Origin: Membranipora membranacea
Taxonomy: Eukaryota; Bryozoa; Gymnolaemata; Cheilostomatida; Membraniporidae
Direction: 5' to 3'
DNA: 64,000 nucleotides
NCBI GenBank assembly: GCA_914767715.1
Contig: OU612075.1
Coordinates: forward strand, 496,001-560,000
The notes under the pieces were generated by a model. That model saw only the letters and a program-made list of their open reading frames with translations. It had not been told where the DNA came from and did not search any database. Shown here in pieces: positions 41,215 through 54,287 of this stretch. Each line of letters opens with the position of its first letter. The stretch's first letter is position 1. The translations under genes were made by a program, and so were the position numbers.

Positions 41215-43869
41215 GTTGACAATATATCCAGCTGTGTCAGCACAAGTCAGCATACATCAGGCATGTTGACATCAGCATAGTACTACAGCAAGACAACGCA
41301 ACGTAAAACACTTGACTTTAACGCTTTTCCGTTTCTTCAAACACTGCATGTGTGAGCCCAAGCAACAGTTTATTAATGTATAGACACTGCAAGTCTCCTC
41401 AGTTAGTCACAGAGTCCTTCTCTTTATGTGCAATACTGTCTTTATGCTAGGAGGATCTCACAGTTATAGGCAGTAAACTATGTAAAACTCAGTTCCTTGA
41501 TAACTGGAGCCGCATATCATAAGCCTACTCACTAGTCACTCCTATCCACTCAGGTCACTGAATGGACCTACTAAAGCGTTGATAATGCCTAATCACCTGA
41601 ATACTGATATTCATGTATAATAATGAAATTGAGTCAATATAAAGTCCTTTGTCAACAATGTCTCAATGTAAACATGAGCCGTGAATTGAAATGAGCACAC
41701 TGATCTAAAGTAGCTTGTCTGCTAGATAACGTGAAGGGTTTTGTGGTATATACACGCTTATGTACTTTTAACTTACATTTATCAGTAGCAGATATACTTA
41801 GAACATGTACAGCATTATAACAATGAGCAGACTATCACTCGTCCGATTTCTTTCAACAGACACCCGGTCTTTCAAACACGTCCCTATGTTAATTAGTGAT
41901 AAATGAGTTATACCATCTCCGAAATCAATCGTATGCCTTATCAGTGAAACTGAATATTGGCAACGCTTCAAAAAACCTCTATTTTTGATTAAATGTTAGC
42001 GGATATTTGCAAACTCTTGTACGTGAACCATAAATCATTACACAAAAATGACGATCAATCATATCAAATTGAACTAGGAATGTTGACCTGTTGGGTGTAT
42101 AAATGGTGTATTATCTGATCAAGCATAACTTATGAGTAAGAAGTTAGAGTGAGAAAAAAGGAGCAATAGTTTACTTGACCTCACCTTACGATATCGATAG
42201 CCTCGATACAATGAGCTTGTACGTAAAACTGACTATAGCAGATTCCCGTGAGGCACTGATAAACAAGTCTAATATACACAACAAAGGTACTAGAGCAGTC
42301 TACCTGTCTGCTTACATAGCTATGTGAGCTGATTATTATGATTACAGATGAATTACACAACAAAAATAACACCTTGTGAGGAATATAGATACCAGCCAGA
42401 CACAGTATTTACAGCTAATTGGGGGTGATCAAAAAATTGTACATGCCAACGTATATTGGCTTTAAAAAAGAACAGGTCGAAATTACTTCTTTTTTTTCTG
42501 ATAGTAAAACCAGAGACTATAGATATATATCTATAGTCTCTGGTAAAACTGCAACACATTCAGGACATATTATCTTCAATGAACCATGAATATACTGCAA
42601 AGTTTACAATAGGTCCACGCCAGCGTAAAGTGATAAAATAAATACATATTTCCTTTTCAAGTTATCCCCTTCCGCGGATCTTATGACTGGGAAAGACAAC
42701 TCTGAATTTTGTCCCATTTTGCAGTACAAAAAAACATGCATCTTAATATATAAGATTTGAGAAAACATTAATCATCGTGGCAACCTCCACAAAATTCAAC
42801 ACTGAAAAAACCTAGCTCTCTTTCACAATAAAACCAATGCCTGTCATTACTTGCTTGTCAGGTACCCAAGAATATCAGGTCAATTTCAGGTATCTCATAA
42901 TGCCTGGCATGTGATCCTTCATACACCTTCCCAACACAACACAGTCAGTTACTACAGTTTACTTTCACATTTGTCACATCTTGTTGCAATAGTCTGCAGC
43001 GGCATCACAGGACATCTCTGGTCCTATACAGAGTGCCAATATTCTTTGCTTCTATCTCACCCCTCTACGCTCTCTCCAACCTGCTCATATGAATCAAGAC
43101 AAGAAAAAATCAGATGATAAAAAAATCAAATATGGGTCTGGCATGAACCAGGATCACTGAGTGCTTTATGGTTCAAGGTCCTCAGACTAAGCTGAAGTTC
43201 CCTTATGCACAAAACACCATCAATACATCCTAAATATGTGTAGCTGTATAAAACAGAACAAATGTAAATTTGTGTTCAGTGTTTATTAAGTGCAACTGAT
43301 ATATATATCAATCAGATAACCTAGATCTGACCTCAGGATACTGCAACAATTCAATGCTAAGATTTGCTTTGCATTATCGGTTAATAAATGCCCATTTGAT
43401 CTACTATATTTGGTCGGATATAATTTTTTGTACAAGTTGGTACTGTCCAATGCACAGATGTATACCTTACTACCATTATCATATAAGTATATTTGTTCAC
43501 TATTTTCCTTGTAGCATGAGGACCTCTTGATGGGGTATGAGAAGCAGCTGCATGGTAGCAGTAATTGATGGATTGTGTATCAACATAAACCGATGAGGAA
43601 AGCGCTACACAAGAATTGTTGTATTTGTTGACGATGGTGGCTAATGCAATTAAATCTGTTGCTGTATATCTCAAAGTTTACAGGTGGTAAGTATAATAAG
43701 TGGTGCTGCTACATCCAAAACTCAGCAGGAGATCTCTAAATAATAACAAAGTTAGGACTGAAAACAGAGGAACTCCACTATTACCTGTTATAATCACATA
43801 TCCATACACTCTAGACTGAACCAACAGGCTACCCTCCCGACGGAGTACGGAAAGATAGAGACTATTAGT
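41215..43869. other. Gap between formin 5' end and BRICHOS gene 3' end
   Basis: It should hold the formin promoter near 41215 and the BRICHOS gene 3' untranslated region near 43870. A poly(A) signal on the minus strand (TTTATT on plus) is at 43282..43287. A small palindrome lies at 42511. No further exon was seen. Confidence 0.45.
42511..42542. mobile_element. 32-base perfect palindrome with perfect 7-base TSD
   Basis: The arms CAGAGACTATAGATAT and complement meet without a loop. GTAAAAC is on both sides (42504..42510, 42543..42549). Starts CA, ends TG. Confidence 0.75.
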
Positions 43870-46800
43870 TTAGTCTATATACACTCTATCATACAGCGAG
43901 GTCACACTGATCACATCATATACTATTGCTTGTATATCTCTGATCGATAGAGATAACCCGGGTTCAATTTTACTAATTAGGGGTGGGTACATCTGAGGTA
44001 CTCGTACTAAATTAACACTATCGATCAGAGACACACATGTTAATAGTGTAGCCTCCGTGTCAGTATACACCCTTGTGCTGGTGGAGGCTGGTGATGTTGG
44101 GTCTAACTTAGTCTAAGTGCTCAGACTCCAAGGCGCAGGGAGTTACTTGCGCAAGCTATCAAAGTTTGATAGCTTGCGCAAGTAACTCCCTGCGCCTTGG
44201 AGTCTGAGCACTTAAACTAGGTCTAACTTTACCTGTATATTGGGTATGGGGAGCAGAGCTCAGCTGTATAAGATCCGTACTGCTCTGTTATGATTGGCTG
44301 AGGTAACTCCTCCCCTTTTACTCTATAGTCCGCTCTTAGAGACTGAGAGTTGATAACCTGGTCACCTGTCTGAGAACAAAAAGGGGATAGTAGAATACAT
44401 CAGAGAAGGGGGAGAACTTCTAATATGTGAATATTCTCAACTGAGGGAGGGTGGGAGATATCAATCTCTTTTCCCCAGCCTGTGACAAGTCCAAGCAGCT
44501 GCAGAGATCCAAGACAAATGGTAGATCTAGGTATCAACCAATAATAAGGTCAATCCTTTGAGAAGACATGCAGCAGCTCAACATTATTTGGAATTAAAAC
44601 TCTGTAGATTCACTAAAAGCTCTAAAATAATCTTCTCGTGTTTCGATTTAATTAAAAACTACTGTAGGCCTATAAAGAAATATTGTATATATTCTGCAAA
44701 AAGGAGGTGAAATACGTGATTAAGAGCCGGGCCAATAAACGTAATATTGTGTATATTTTTATTCTGTAGGCTGACAGGGCGTGTTTGAGCGAGCCCAAAA
44801 CCGCTGACCTTAGTGTATCTGGTTACCATAGAAGAGTTAATACAGCCTAGTGTTCAGCTTCACTAGTTTGGGGACGTTTTTTATTCCAGCTAACTAAGGT
44901 GGGAGGTTTTTTTAAATTCAAGAGGGTGCTGGGTAGAAGTTATCTAGCTATGAGTTTCACCTCTTCAAGCAAAATTGTTCACTCCTCTACAAATACTTTA
45001 AACTCAAATATCTGTCCATTATGGACCATTTTCATTCAGTAGGCGAGAGAGAATTAAAGGTGCAAACATGCCAACCTAAATGTCCCTCAATTATTGATGA
45101 GACCAAACACAGAAACAATGCAATGTTGTCTTTTCTTTGACAGAGAGAAGACAATCACTGACACTTGACAAATTTCAATCAATTCTGTTGTTTACTCGAA
45201 TCTACTCAAATCTACTACCCTCTCTTTTAAAGAAGTCTTTAGCTTGCACTACAACGAAACCTAGGGCTCAGAAGTATATTTTGTCAGCACTAAAAGTCTC
45301 TGTCAGCTATGTTTTTCATCAATATTTTATCACGGTTTAGGAGCCATAAAATAATCAACGTCTTAACAGGATGGAAGTCATATTATTCCAATAACTTCTG
45401 ACCATGGTTGAACATCTCTAACATTTTTCTCCTATCAGACGTTGTCAAATGTTGTTTGATTTAATTTCCAACTTTAATTTTTGGTAGGATATTGCAATGG
45501 CAAACCAGTATAAAGCATAAAACATAAGTCAGCAACAAACCCGTAATATTAGTGTGAGTAGATCGGCAGCCTTCTCTGGGACATCAATAACACTATCACT
45601 CTCCTCGGCTGGCTTCATAGATAGAATATAACACCTCTGATCTCGGTCATCAACAATCACTGAAAGCTTCTGTGGGAATTAAAAAAAGGTCACTCACTCT
45701 CAATGTCGATACAAAATATAAACACGAGAAGATTACAGTTATTTGTATCCTTTGACTTTCTCTAAATCTCATTAGCTGGAAAGACTTGTGACATATTTTC
45801 TCAGAGTAAATATGATCACTGCATGAAATGTCTATTGATTTACACTCTTGTAATGTTAGATAATAGATGTGAAATGAAGTGTTTGATCTTTAGCGCTATC
45901 TTACCAGGGAGAATTTTCACAAATTATAATTGGGCCTCAAATTCGGTAGTGTTGAATTCTTAACCGTTTTCTCATGATACCAAATGAATAGAGGTCTTTC
46001 TTTCGCTTAATCCTGGAGAGTAATTAATGGCGCCACAATCTCAGACAGGAGTCCAATGGCTTCCAACCAAAAAAATACGCAGCAACAGCGCTCGATTACT
46101 TTTGCATTACATATCTGCATTAGCCTTGTCACGCTGCCACTGGTTTTGGTTTTTTGGACCCAGTGGCCACGTGACCAGGCTATATCTGCATGGTATGTGA
46201 TTGAAGTTCCATAAAATTTTGAGCGGATCACACATCAGGGAAAATGAATCACCCACAGGAGCACTCCAAAACCGGGGTCTTTAGCAATGTTTGACTGAGT
46301 TTTTGTTGTTTCAAGGGGGCAGTCAAACCAAGGTCAAACGTTTCCAAAGACCCAGATTTTGGAGTAATCCTATGGAATCACAGAATTTTATGTTGATAAA
46401 AATTTGTTATTACCCTTCTAAAGTCATGCGAGAATCTGGCGGCAGCGAAGGTCTCAGATTCCTGCGGCAGCTTCTCCTCCTCCTCATCAGTGTGAGGAGT
46501 TGTGGACACCAGCTTAGACTGAGATGTGATATCTGATACTGAGCTGGTAGTGGTTTTCTCAGTCCTTAAAATGTGTGTAGTGCGTGTACTCAGACTTGAT
46601 GCTAGTTTATTGTGTGGTTGCACAGTGGGCATAAACTTTTCTGTGGTCACAGTAACAGTAGCTGATGTTAGAGGACTGTTTGTCCTCTCGGTCTCAGATC
46701 GCTCTGTAACATGAGTCGATGTGCTGGTCGGAGTTGTAAGCAGTAGATTTTGTCTGTGTGGTGTATTAAGAGATTGTGTGGATGTTGTTCGCTGGCTGGT

Positions 46801-49800
46801 AGTTGACAGCTGTGAGAGTTGTGTTTTTACTGGTTTAGTGGTGGTAGTTAGTATCCAGTCCCTGACAGGTGTATATTTGATGCCTTTTTGAGAAAGGTCA
46901 ATGTCTTTACCCTGTAATATAAGTTTAATAGAAGTTGTAAGAGCTTCTTGGAGTTTTTTGAGATAGTTTTTAGGATGAAGATTCAGACATATACAAAACT
47001 GCACTTCTATGGAAATTACGATCTCATTCAATTTATCTTAGAAGTTACATGATTGATTTTGGGAGAACTGTAGAGGATGAATATGAATCCATCCGCAGTC
47101 AGTAAATGGTGAGGGATAGTATCACAATCGCAGCATCAAAATATAAGTTTTATTTGATGATCAACTCTAAAATGTGTAATTTTCACAGGAAGTCCCTGAC
47201 AGACCCATATGACTCCAGGAGTGCACCTGTCAACCCAGGGCTATAATCAAAGGCTGTACCCTAATCCCCCCTCTCCCACCATACCCATCCTGTCCATCAT
47301 CCTGGGCTATAATTATCTTTCTGGTCACCAAGTGTAAAAATTCAGCCACCCAAACAAATCACGCAGTATGCGATAATATGTCACAGCTCCCGAGGCAAGG
47401 GATTCATATAACGATGGGCTAGGAGGGAAGTCATTGATAAAATATATTTTGTCAATGGAAAAGTCTCAACTTCCAAAATTCCATTAAACAAAGTTGGCAA
47501 TTTGATGCCACAAGCAATTTAAGTGTCTGCAATAAGTCCTAGATCATGTTATGAGTTACACCTGAGTTGTTAATATCATGATAGATATGATATTATCACA
47601 GAGTAAGGATATATCCTTACTCTGTGATTTTATACTAGGAAATGCTGACTTGTGAAACCTAACATTTAGTGGAGTGGATTTCATGTACTGGGTACTAATT
47701 GTTGGCAGCAGAGACGAATTTTAAACAAAGGCGTATCTTTTGTCGCTGTAACGACAATATTATTTGTTTTGAAGTGATAATCAAAGTAAGGGCTGGGCTG
47801 AGTCTGTTGTTGATAAACATTGCGATGCCACAGAGGGATCCATCTATGGCAGTATAGGGCCTATAGATTATATCAATAAATGAGCTGGCCCTTGCACAAG
47901 TTCAAAGTCTTTATCAGCCTTCTTAGTTTGCAATATTTTCATGGTAGGAAGTTGGAACCATAGGAACTTATGATAACAAAGATGTTTTGATCTTGTATGA
48001 TTTTTCTGACAAGTTGCCAAGCTGTCTCCTGGTGAAATTATCTGTTGCCATCATTTTTGACGCTTCAAAGAGTAGTCAGGTCAATTATGAATACTATCAA
48101 GTGCTTAGTGGTCCTAATCCCAAATCCACAAGTCACACGAACACAATGGGTGCCTTTGTATCCAAAGGTCATGAAATCAAGCCGCTAGCAAATTGAAATA
48201 GTTTTATATAACTATCTAAACATTATTCCTTTCATAATTTAAACATTTGTGACCAGTATGATCTTGTGTTACTGAATGGCTATTTGTGTAAAAAAGTGTG
48301 AGGGCTCATTATTTTTGGATGAGGGTAATGATCGATTAAGCCTCTATTCTTTTTTTGCAAGGGGGAACATTTTTTCCAGTTACCCACAAATTACCAAACA
48401 TTCTTGCAATAAACATAAGGTTAATGACTACTACCAGTAAATTTCAAGCCAGAGGCTTGTTATCTCCAATGTCTGATGATGTTACTATTATTGCTATAAT
48501 TCTGGTACTCCGATACAATAGATGGGCAAGAATATAGCCACAGGATATGATAGCAATCAAAGACTGACTTTTTCTCTTTGCAGGGATATTAGCAAAGCTA
48601 GTGGTGCCAAGAAGAGTTATGCAGACAAGGCTCTAGGCAGCCCTATGGACAGCCAATAGTATGATATGTGATATGGGAATGGCTGAGAATCTAAAGACTG
48701 TCTAGGCAATGATTTGGTATCTTAAGTCTAGGTGCGCAAGCTGCACAAGCTCTCCTAACCTGATGTCAAGTTTATGGCCTTAAAATGCTTTCCCCAGCCA
48801 CTATGGTACTAAAAATTCCAGATCACAATTTGATACACATGGCCAAGTGAGTTTGTCACCTGCACATAGCCTGATCTCAAAATTGACGTGTAGTACGTAG
48901 TAGTAATGGCTTAAAGCTAGTGTCTTGTCTTATGGCTTTTATCATGACCTTAGAGTTTCGCAGTTGCTCAGGAAAAAGATCATGTTTGTTATATTAAATG
49001 GGCATGTCACAGATATGAGGAAAGTGTCTGAGTTCTGAGCATCCGGATCTGTTTGATCTTACAGACAGGATTTGTTACATTCAAAGTGTTTCTTCACCCA
49101 AGATATAATTCTGAGCGGCAGACAAAACGACTTTTTGTAATTACCGTGACAAGATCACACAGTAGATTAAATACAGTCACATATGTAGATAATTAACTTG
49201 TGAACATTAGCAGAAAATCAAACAAACTTGTTAGCTTTGACAGCATAGCTTTGAGCAGAAGAGCTCTGAGGTGGACATCTTCAGGTAAAGATTTATCCCC
49301 CTGTGAACCCTCCCCCCTCAGGCTGTTAGCTCGTAATTAACAAGATGAGGTTACCGCAGATATAATACAGATACTAGTGCAGCTCAGACTGTTTTTAATT
49401 TATTTTTCCACTCATGTGCAGGTCTTTCAACGCTATCAACTCACTACAAGATGGATATTAGAATTAGGCAATCAACAAATTACAAAACTTCAAACTTCAT
49501 ATGAGTAACTTTGGTCTTTACAAAGCCTCCCGATTACTTAGGGTTGTTGCCAAACTTTGACCGGATCAATGAACTCCCTGTCATTGCTTCTTCACTGCTG
49601 TCACATGAAGGCTAAAAGAATTCTACCCATGGCGCCGGGTTTCACTCTGCAGGTTTATTTTGGTGGCCATGTCTAAACTGAATTCGCAAAGTCTCGTAAC
49701 TCAAAGTTTATTTTGGTGGCCATGTCTAACTGCATTTGCAAACTATCGTAACTCAAGGTTTACTTTGGTGGCCATGTCTAACTGCATTTGCAAAGTCTCG

Positions 49801-51777
49801 TAACTCGACAAATCCAGACAAGCCACCTGATCATACAGACACTATGAGAGAACTCCTTCCATGTGGAGTGAGTCGTCTGAGTACGTCTTATATAATGTCA
49901 AGAGGCTCTAACGCCCAATCTCTGAACACTCAGGAGCACAGTTAACCTCAACGTACTCAGGTATAAAACATTATTACACAACCCAGCACCATTAAAGTTC
50001 TGATTCAAAATTCTCAAGTGGGACAATTATTGAGGGAAGTGACCGACAGCTTTGCTAGATTTGAAAAGATGCAGTGTTCTCTCACAAAAACAATTTTACA
50101 AAATATTTTAATCCACCTCAAGTGAGGTGCTGGTTCAGGAAGAAAATATTGGTGTTATAAAATTTGCGGAGGGATTGAAGTCCCTTACCAATAACGCTTT
50201 GGTACTTGCATGCTAGTTTGAGCCCACCCCCCCCCCCCAGACTTTTTCCCCTGCCCGACGGCCCCCCGGCTTGTTTGCCTTGCATACAAGAGGCATACTG
50301 CTCTGGTATCAAGATTTTTCTCTGATAAACAGCTATATAATGGTTCACGTGTTTCATGAAAATCTAACCCCTTGTCAATATCAGTATTATTTATTTACGA
50401 TTTTATGGTGTCCTGTCTGTACGACGCCACCTACCTGTGAGATGTGATATGAGTAGTGATCTGAGGCTAGCCCTGTCCTGTTACCAGATATAAGCCCATG
50501 ATGGTAATATAGCCTCAGAGCGATGGTAGAGAAGACAGACAGCCCCACAAGGACGATGACCAGTAAGGATATGAGGGCAGCTATCACTCTGATATCGAAC
50601 CTCACTGCTGACGCTGCCGGCTTGCTAGTCTCTGATATAAGCACTCTGTAGTAATGCTGCTGCTGAAGACCCTGTAATAGATGAGACAACGTTACTTCAT
50701 TGAGGTTTTGTCATAGGATGCACAATATCATGCACAAGAAAAAACACAGCCTTGTTACGCGGCTACTTTTTAGGTTTGGGGAGTACTACGCATTACATGT
50801 TACATACATAGTTTGAGGGTCCTACCTCCCCCTCCCCTGTGCATATTATATGCCAATCTAAACTTTATGGCATCATTTGGTCATTCGAACGTCAAAAGCC
50901 AAAGTAGTTTATTAATTGTGGAATGACAAATGATGCAGCTCTCATCAGCTAGCATTTTACAACCTTGGTCAGAGCCAGGTTTACCTGCTCCCAATAATCT
51001 ACCTTCAACTACTCATTTATTAGTCAGAGTCGATCTAGGCTATGATTAAATCACAGACTAAGAAAACTGGGATAAAATCTTTTAGATCATTTCGGTGGCA
51101 AAAGCAGACAAGGGGAGGTTATTAACTACATATGACATTTAGCAGATAAGAATTGTGATTAATTGTATCTGACATGGAATTAGGCTCATTGTACAATATT
51201 TGAGTTTGAGCTTATTAGTTTGGATGTTCTGATAGGAAGTTGACACAATATTAATAAAATATCAATTAATTGAGGTAACTCTGATGACAGTTCTTGATTA
51301 GGAAATATGTGAAGCCTGTGATCTGCCTGTTGTTTCTGGAGGTTTCATGTGTCAGTGTGCCATTTAATGGAAGCACATGTTTTAGAACTTGGACTACAAT
51401 TTAGGCTGAATATGCCAACAGTATTGCAGTGCCACAAAATTTGAGGCCTACTATCAGAGGGGCTACCTACACAGAGAACTTCAACAACTTGAACATTCAA
51501 CAGAATATTTAATATTAACTATTGTCTATGGGTCTATGATTCCAAGAAAGTCTAGAGTATGTTTTATCCAGCACCAAAGATATCAGTAAAAATCATGATG
51601 ACATCAAAATAGTAGACAGATTCTAACCTTATGATGATGAGATTTTTCCGCTGCCTTCTCTGATTGCATCAGTAGTTTCTCACACTGCTGCTCATCGCCT
51701 GCTGTCGACGTTGCGTACACATGAGTTTTCTCTTGTCTCTGTTCATTAGACGAGTTCTGTGATGTGTATATCGTCAT
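43870..51777 (-). CDS. Type II membrane protein with ITM2-like BRICHOS domain
   Basis: Six exons (51628..51777, 50435..50671, 46414..46911, 45541..45669, 44233..44369, 43870..44077) join to 452 residues. Residues 1-80 are hydrophilic and should be cytosolic. One membrane segment follows (VIAALISLLVIVLVGLSVFS). Next is a Ser/Thr-rich, mucin-like stalk of about 130 residues (TTTTKPVKTQLSQLSTTSQ...). Then RFSHDFRRKLSVIVDD and CYILSM match the ITM2 family (HDFNRKL...D...CYLM), the first half of BRICHOS. The second conserved Cys is in AELCSPYPIY. The tail of about 70 residues has no clear domain. BRICHOS acts as an internal chaperone for an aggregation-prone part of its own protein. Known ITM2 proteins lack such a stalk. 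The last acceptor (ccaccag) was chosen by phase. Confidence 0.8.
44109..44219. mobile_element. 111-base near-perfect palindrome with perfect 9-base TSD
   Basis: Arms of 49 perfect bases meet with one base between them; the outer ends are TAGTCTAAG and CTTAAACTA. GGTCTAACT flanks both sides (44100..44108, 44220..44228). It fills most of the last intron of the BRICHOS gene, 13 bases from one exon. Confidence 0.8.
47597..47626. mobile_element. 30-base palindrome, minimal copy of the 11208 element
   Basis: The arm CACAGAGTAAGGATA equals the first 15 bases of the 703-base element at 11208. The two arms abut with nothing between. Flanks are ATATTAT and ATTTTAT, 6 of 7 equal. Confidence 0.75.
49654..49807 (+). 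repeat. 52-53-base tandem repeat, three copies
   Basis: Units start TTTATTTTGGTGGCCATGTC and end near GTCTCGTAACTC; three copies differ by a few bases. It is in the 3.5-kb intron of the BRICHOS gene. Confidence 0.85.
50212..50269. repeat. GC-rich dispersed repeat, copy of 6678..6724
   Basis: Both places share CTAG, a GAGCCC followed by C runs, CCAGACTTT, and CCCGACGGCCCCCCGG with few changes. At 6678 it is joined to a SINE-like head, here it is alone, so it may be a 5' module of a composite SINE. Confidence 0.5.
50750..50768 (+). repeat. Short dispersed repeat, copy 2
   Basis: Matches 34447..34465 with one substitution (18 of 19 bases). Confidence 0.35.
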
Positions 51778-53408
51778 GCTGTCGAAAGTTACCGTACTCC
51801 ACTACTTCAGATGAGTTAAGGAGTACAAACCGGTATGCAGCAGTAATATCAATCAGTATAAATTTTGCGCTTTGATGTGATTGCGAGAGGCTTTTTTTCC
51901 TCTTTTCAAATGTTTGCTGCCGCACTCAGCAATAAGGTGTAAATGAGAGTCGATATAATATCAAATAAACAAAACAGCAGGTCCAATTACAATGCCCGAT
52001 TGGCTTACGCTTCTACAACTGAGTAGAAAAGAGTGAGATCATAAGAGCCTCACACCTTGAGGCTATGTAAGCTTATGTTAGATGCTAATAAATTAACACT
52101 TAGATGTTATCATCGAATCTGACTTTTCTATTGTTAGGCTGCTATAATAACCACTGTGTATTGGGAGGTATGTGTGGAGTATGTACTCAAGTCAGTATCC
52201 CAGCTTGGCCAATCAGAGGCCAGTACTTGCTAATAATATTTGCGGAGATTGATTATTTGTGCTAAGTCATGCATTGACATACAACTCCAAATTTGTAAGG
52301 CCCCTTGGCTATCTCCTCTCTGCACTAATTAACTTGGTGGCAATCTTGAGGTTCCAGGTCAGCAATGAGTGGAGCCTGGGCATGCTGTCAAGGGAACACC
52401 GGCCCCTGACAGCATGCCAAAGGGTACAAAGGCTACAAGCAAGTGAAGCCAGCAAGAGAGTAGAGCCCAAAATCATAAGCACACATCATTAGATGAATAT
52501 AATGAGTAACCGTAGGATGTGAAGGAGGGAGATATAATTCCCCATTGTGAAAATAAGTATAAAATAAACTTAACTCGCAGAAACGGTAAGTTTACTCAGA
52601 TGATGAACTGTGAGCACAGAATTTCAACCAACCGGAGTTCATTTGCCGTTGATCAAACCCCAATGAAGTTATCATATCATATCTATTCAGACGATCACCA
52701 GCAGAATGTAATAAGGGGTTATATAGACTCATCAATGGATGATAAACTTACTCCAGTCTTATCTTAATGTAGATCCAATCTAACTTTAGGTCCCATTACC
52801 AAAATCATGGCGATGAATGGAGTTTAAATAATTTTGATTCATCTAGCAAATACAAACTTTCGCGGTTGATGCAGTGATACTGGTTCTACCATTGCTAGGT
52901 CCGAACATAGTTTAGCAGGTGGAGTTGAACATGATAAGACCCTGATCACCAGATTATCAGTTTGTCCTATAGCCAAGCTTATCATAAGGCCAGAGGTTGG
53001 CCTGTCTTGAGTAGTCTGTTGTTGTCTAGCTTGTCAATATAGGCCAGCCAGGAAGATGATACAAACTACAGACGGTTGGTGGAGAAAATACATGCTCAAA
53101 CTTTTCCAACTTTCAGACTATGGTTGAACAAATAAATTGGAAAACAGCCACAATTCCATAGATGACAATGTTGACTGCGGGTAAACTAAGTGGTCTTGGT
53201 GAAAATATCCTGGTGAAGGAAAGAGAAACAGGAGACAGGTATGAGTTTGGCACAATCTGGCTATTTCCTATATTGAAATAAATACCATATACAGGATCAT
53301 TTTAAAAAGGTCAAAATGCTATCCTCTGTTATTTTTTAAGATTAAAATTTCCTATAGGTCAACTGCCTGAAATGTCATTTTTTAAATATTTTCAACCAAG
53401 AACTTGAT
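51778..53408. other. Gap between BRICHOS 5' end and UQCRQ 3' end
   Basis: The BRICHOS promoter should lie near 51780. Inverted arms GGCATGCTGTCA occur at 52379..52390 and 52407..52418, without target duplication. No exon recognised; open frames at 52259 and 52519 show no domain. Confidence 0.45.
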
Positions 53409-54287
53409 TCATGTCTCCTGTGCGAAATCTGCTGCTTTCTTTCTCGAGTCCTTCTGGTTTGTTTCTTTACCCCAGGCAATCACCATATAAGTGAAAGCAA
53501 TCGCTGAAACATAACAAAACATCAAGTTAACAGCTATGAGATTACCAGTCATAATAATAATCATACTGAGATGAAATAGGTTAGTTATGGACCAAAAATT
53601 TAATTGTTGCTAAATATCTCTTCCCATAACAACATTAACAGTAAATTTGGATCTCCCTTCCTCGGCAACCCTGAGTTTGAGAGAGGGCAACTCCAAAATG
53701 CCAACCAATGCGTAAGAATTAGATAAAAATCTCTCTTTTTGGATTTTACTGTATAAGATAGCAGAAAACCACAAAACCTGCAAAAGCAGCTGTTGAAGTA
53801 TCGTTGGGATCATACATGATTACATAAATATGATTAAAAGACTCATATAACACAATATATCATATTGTATGAAAACTTAATCAATCCGAACACATAGAAG
53901 AAAAAAACTGATTATTTAAAACCACCTTTGCATCACAATGACAGCACCAGACATGGGCGGCTATATAGAATTGTCTGATCAGTTAAATCCCAACAGATGC
54001 TGTATCAAAATCATTTTAGGGTTTTGAATATTAGGAGTGTCTACAACAAACAGTATTCTATTAGTTTGTCATGAGACAAGAAGAGACAATCTCCTACTGA
54101 ACGCATCGATCCTCTGAAGGCATGAGAACTTACGTGGGATAATCTTGAAGATCTGGTAGTTGATTCTCTTCATGAGTTTTGGTACTCCATTTTTAAAGAA
54201 GCCGTGCATGGCGTTCTGTTCATACTGAGAGATTGTATACCTGACCTGTCCTCGGCTATAACCAAGCTGTCCCCATTTACGACCCAT
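53409..54287 (-). CDS. UQCRQ: Cytochrome bc1 complex subunit 8 (QCR8, QP-C)
   Basis: Two exons, 54134..54287 and 53409..53503, join in phase 1 to 82 residues, the same length as the human protein. The start MGRKWGQLGYSRG, then YTISQYEQNAM, KNGVPKLMKRI and a single membrane segment IPPIAFTYMVIAWG line up with the family (MGREFGNL, YSLSPFEQRA, KGIPNVLRRI, TWG). The subunit is small, spans the inner mitochondrial membrane once and helps assemble respiratory complex III with cytochrome b. There is no cleavable targeting peptide, as usual. Nothing is missing. Confidence 0.92.

Noticed and set aside
52379-52418. Inverted arms GGCATGCTGTCA as another member of the micro-palindromes
   Set aside because: The 16-base spacer is longer than in the set and no 7-base direct repeat flanks it.
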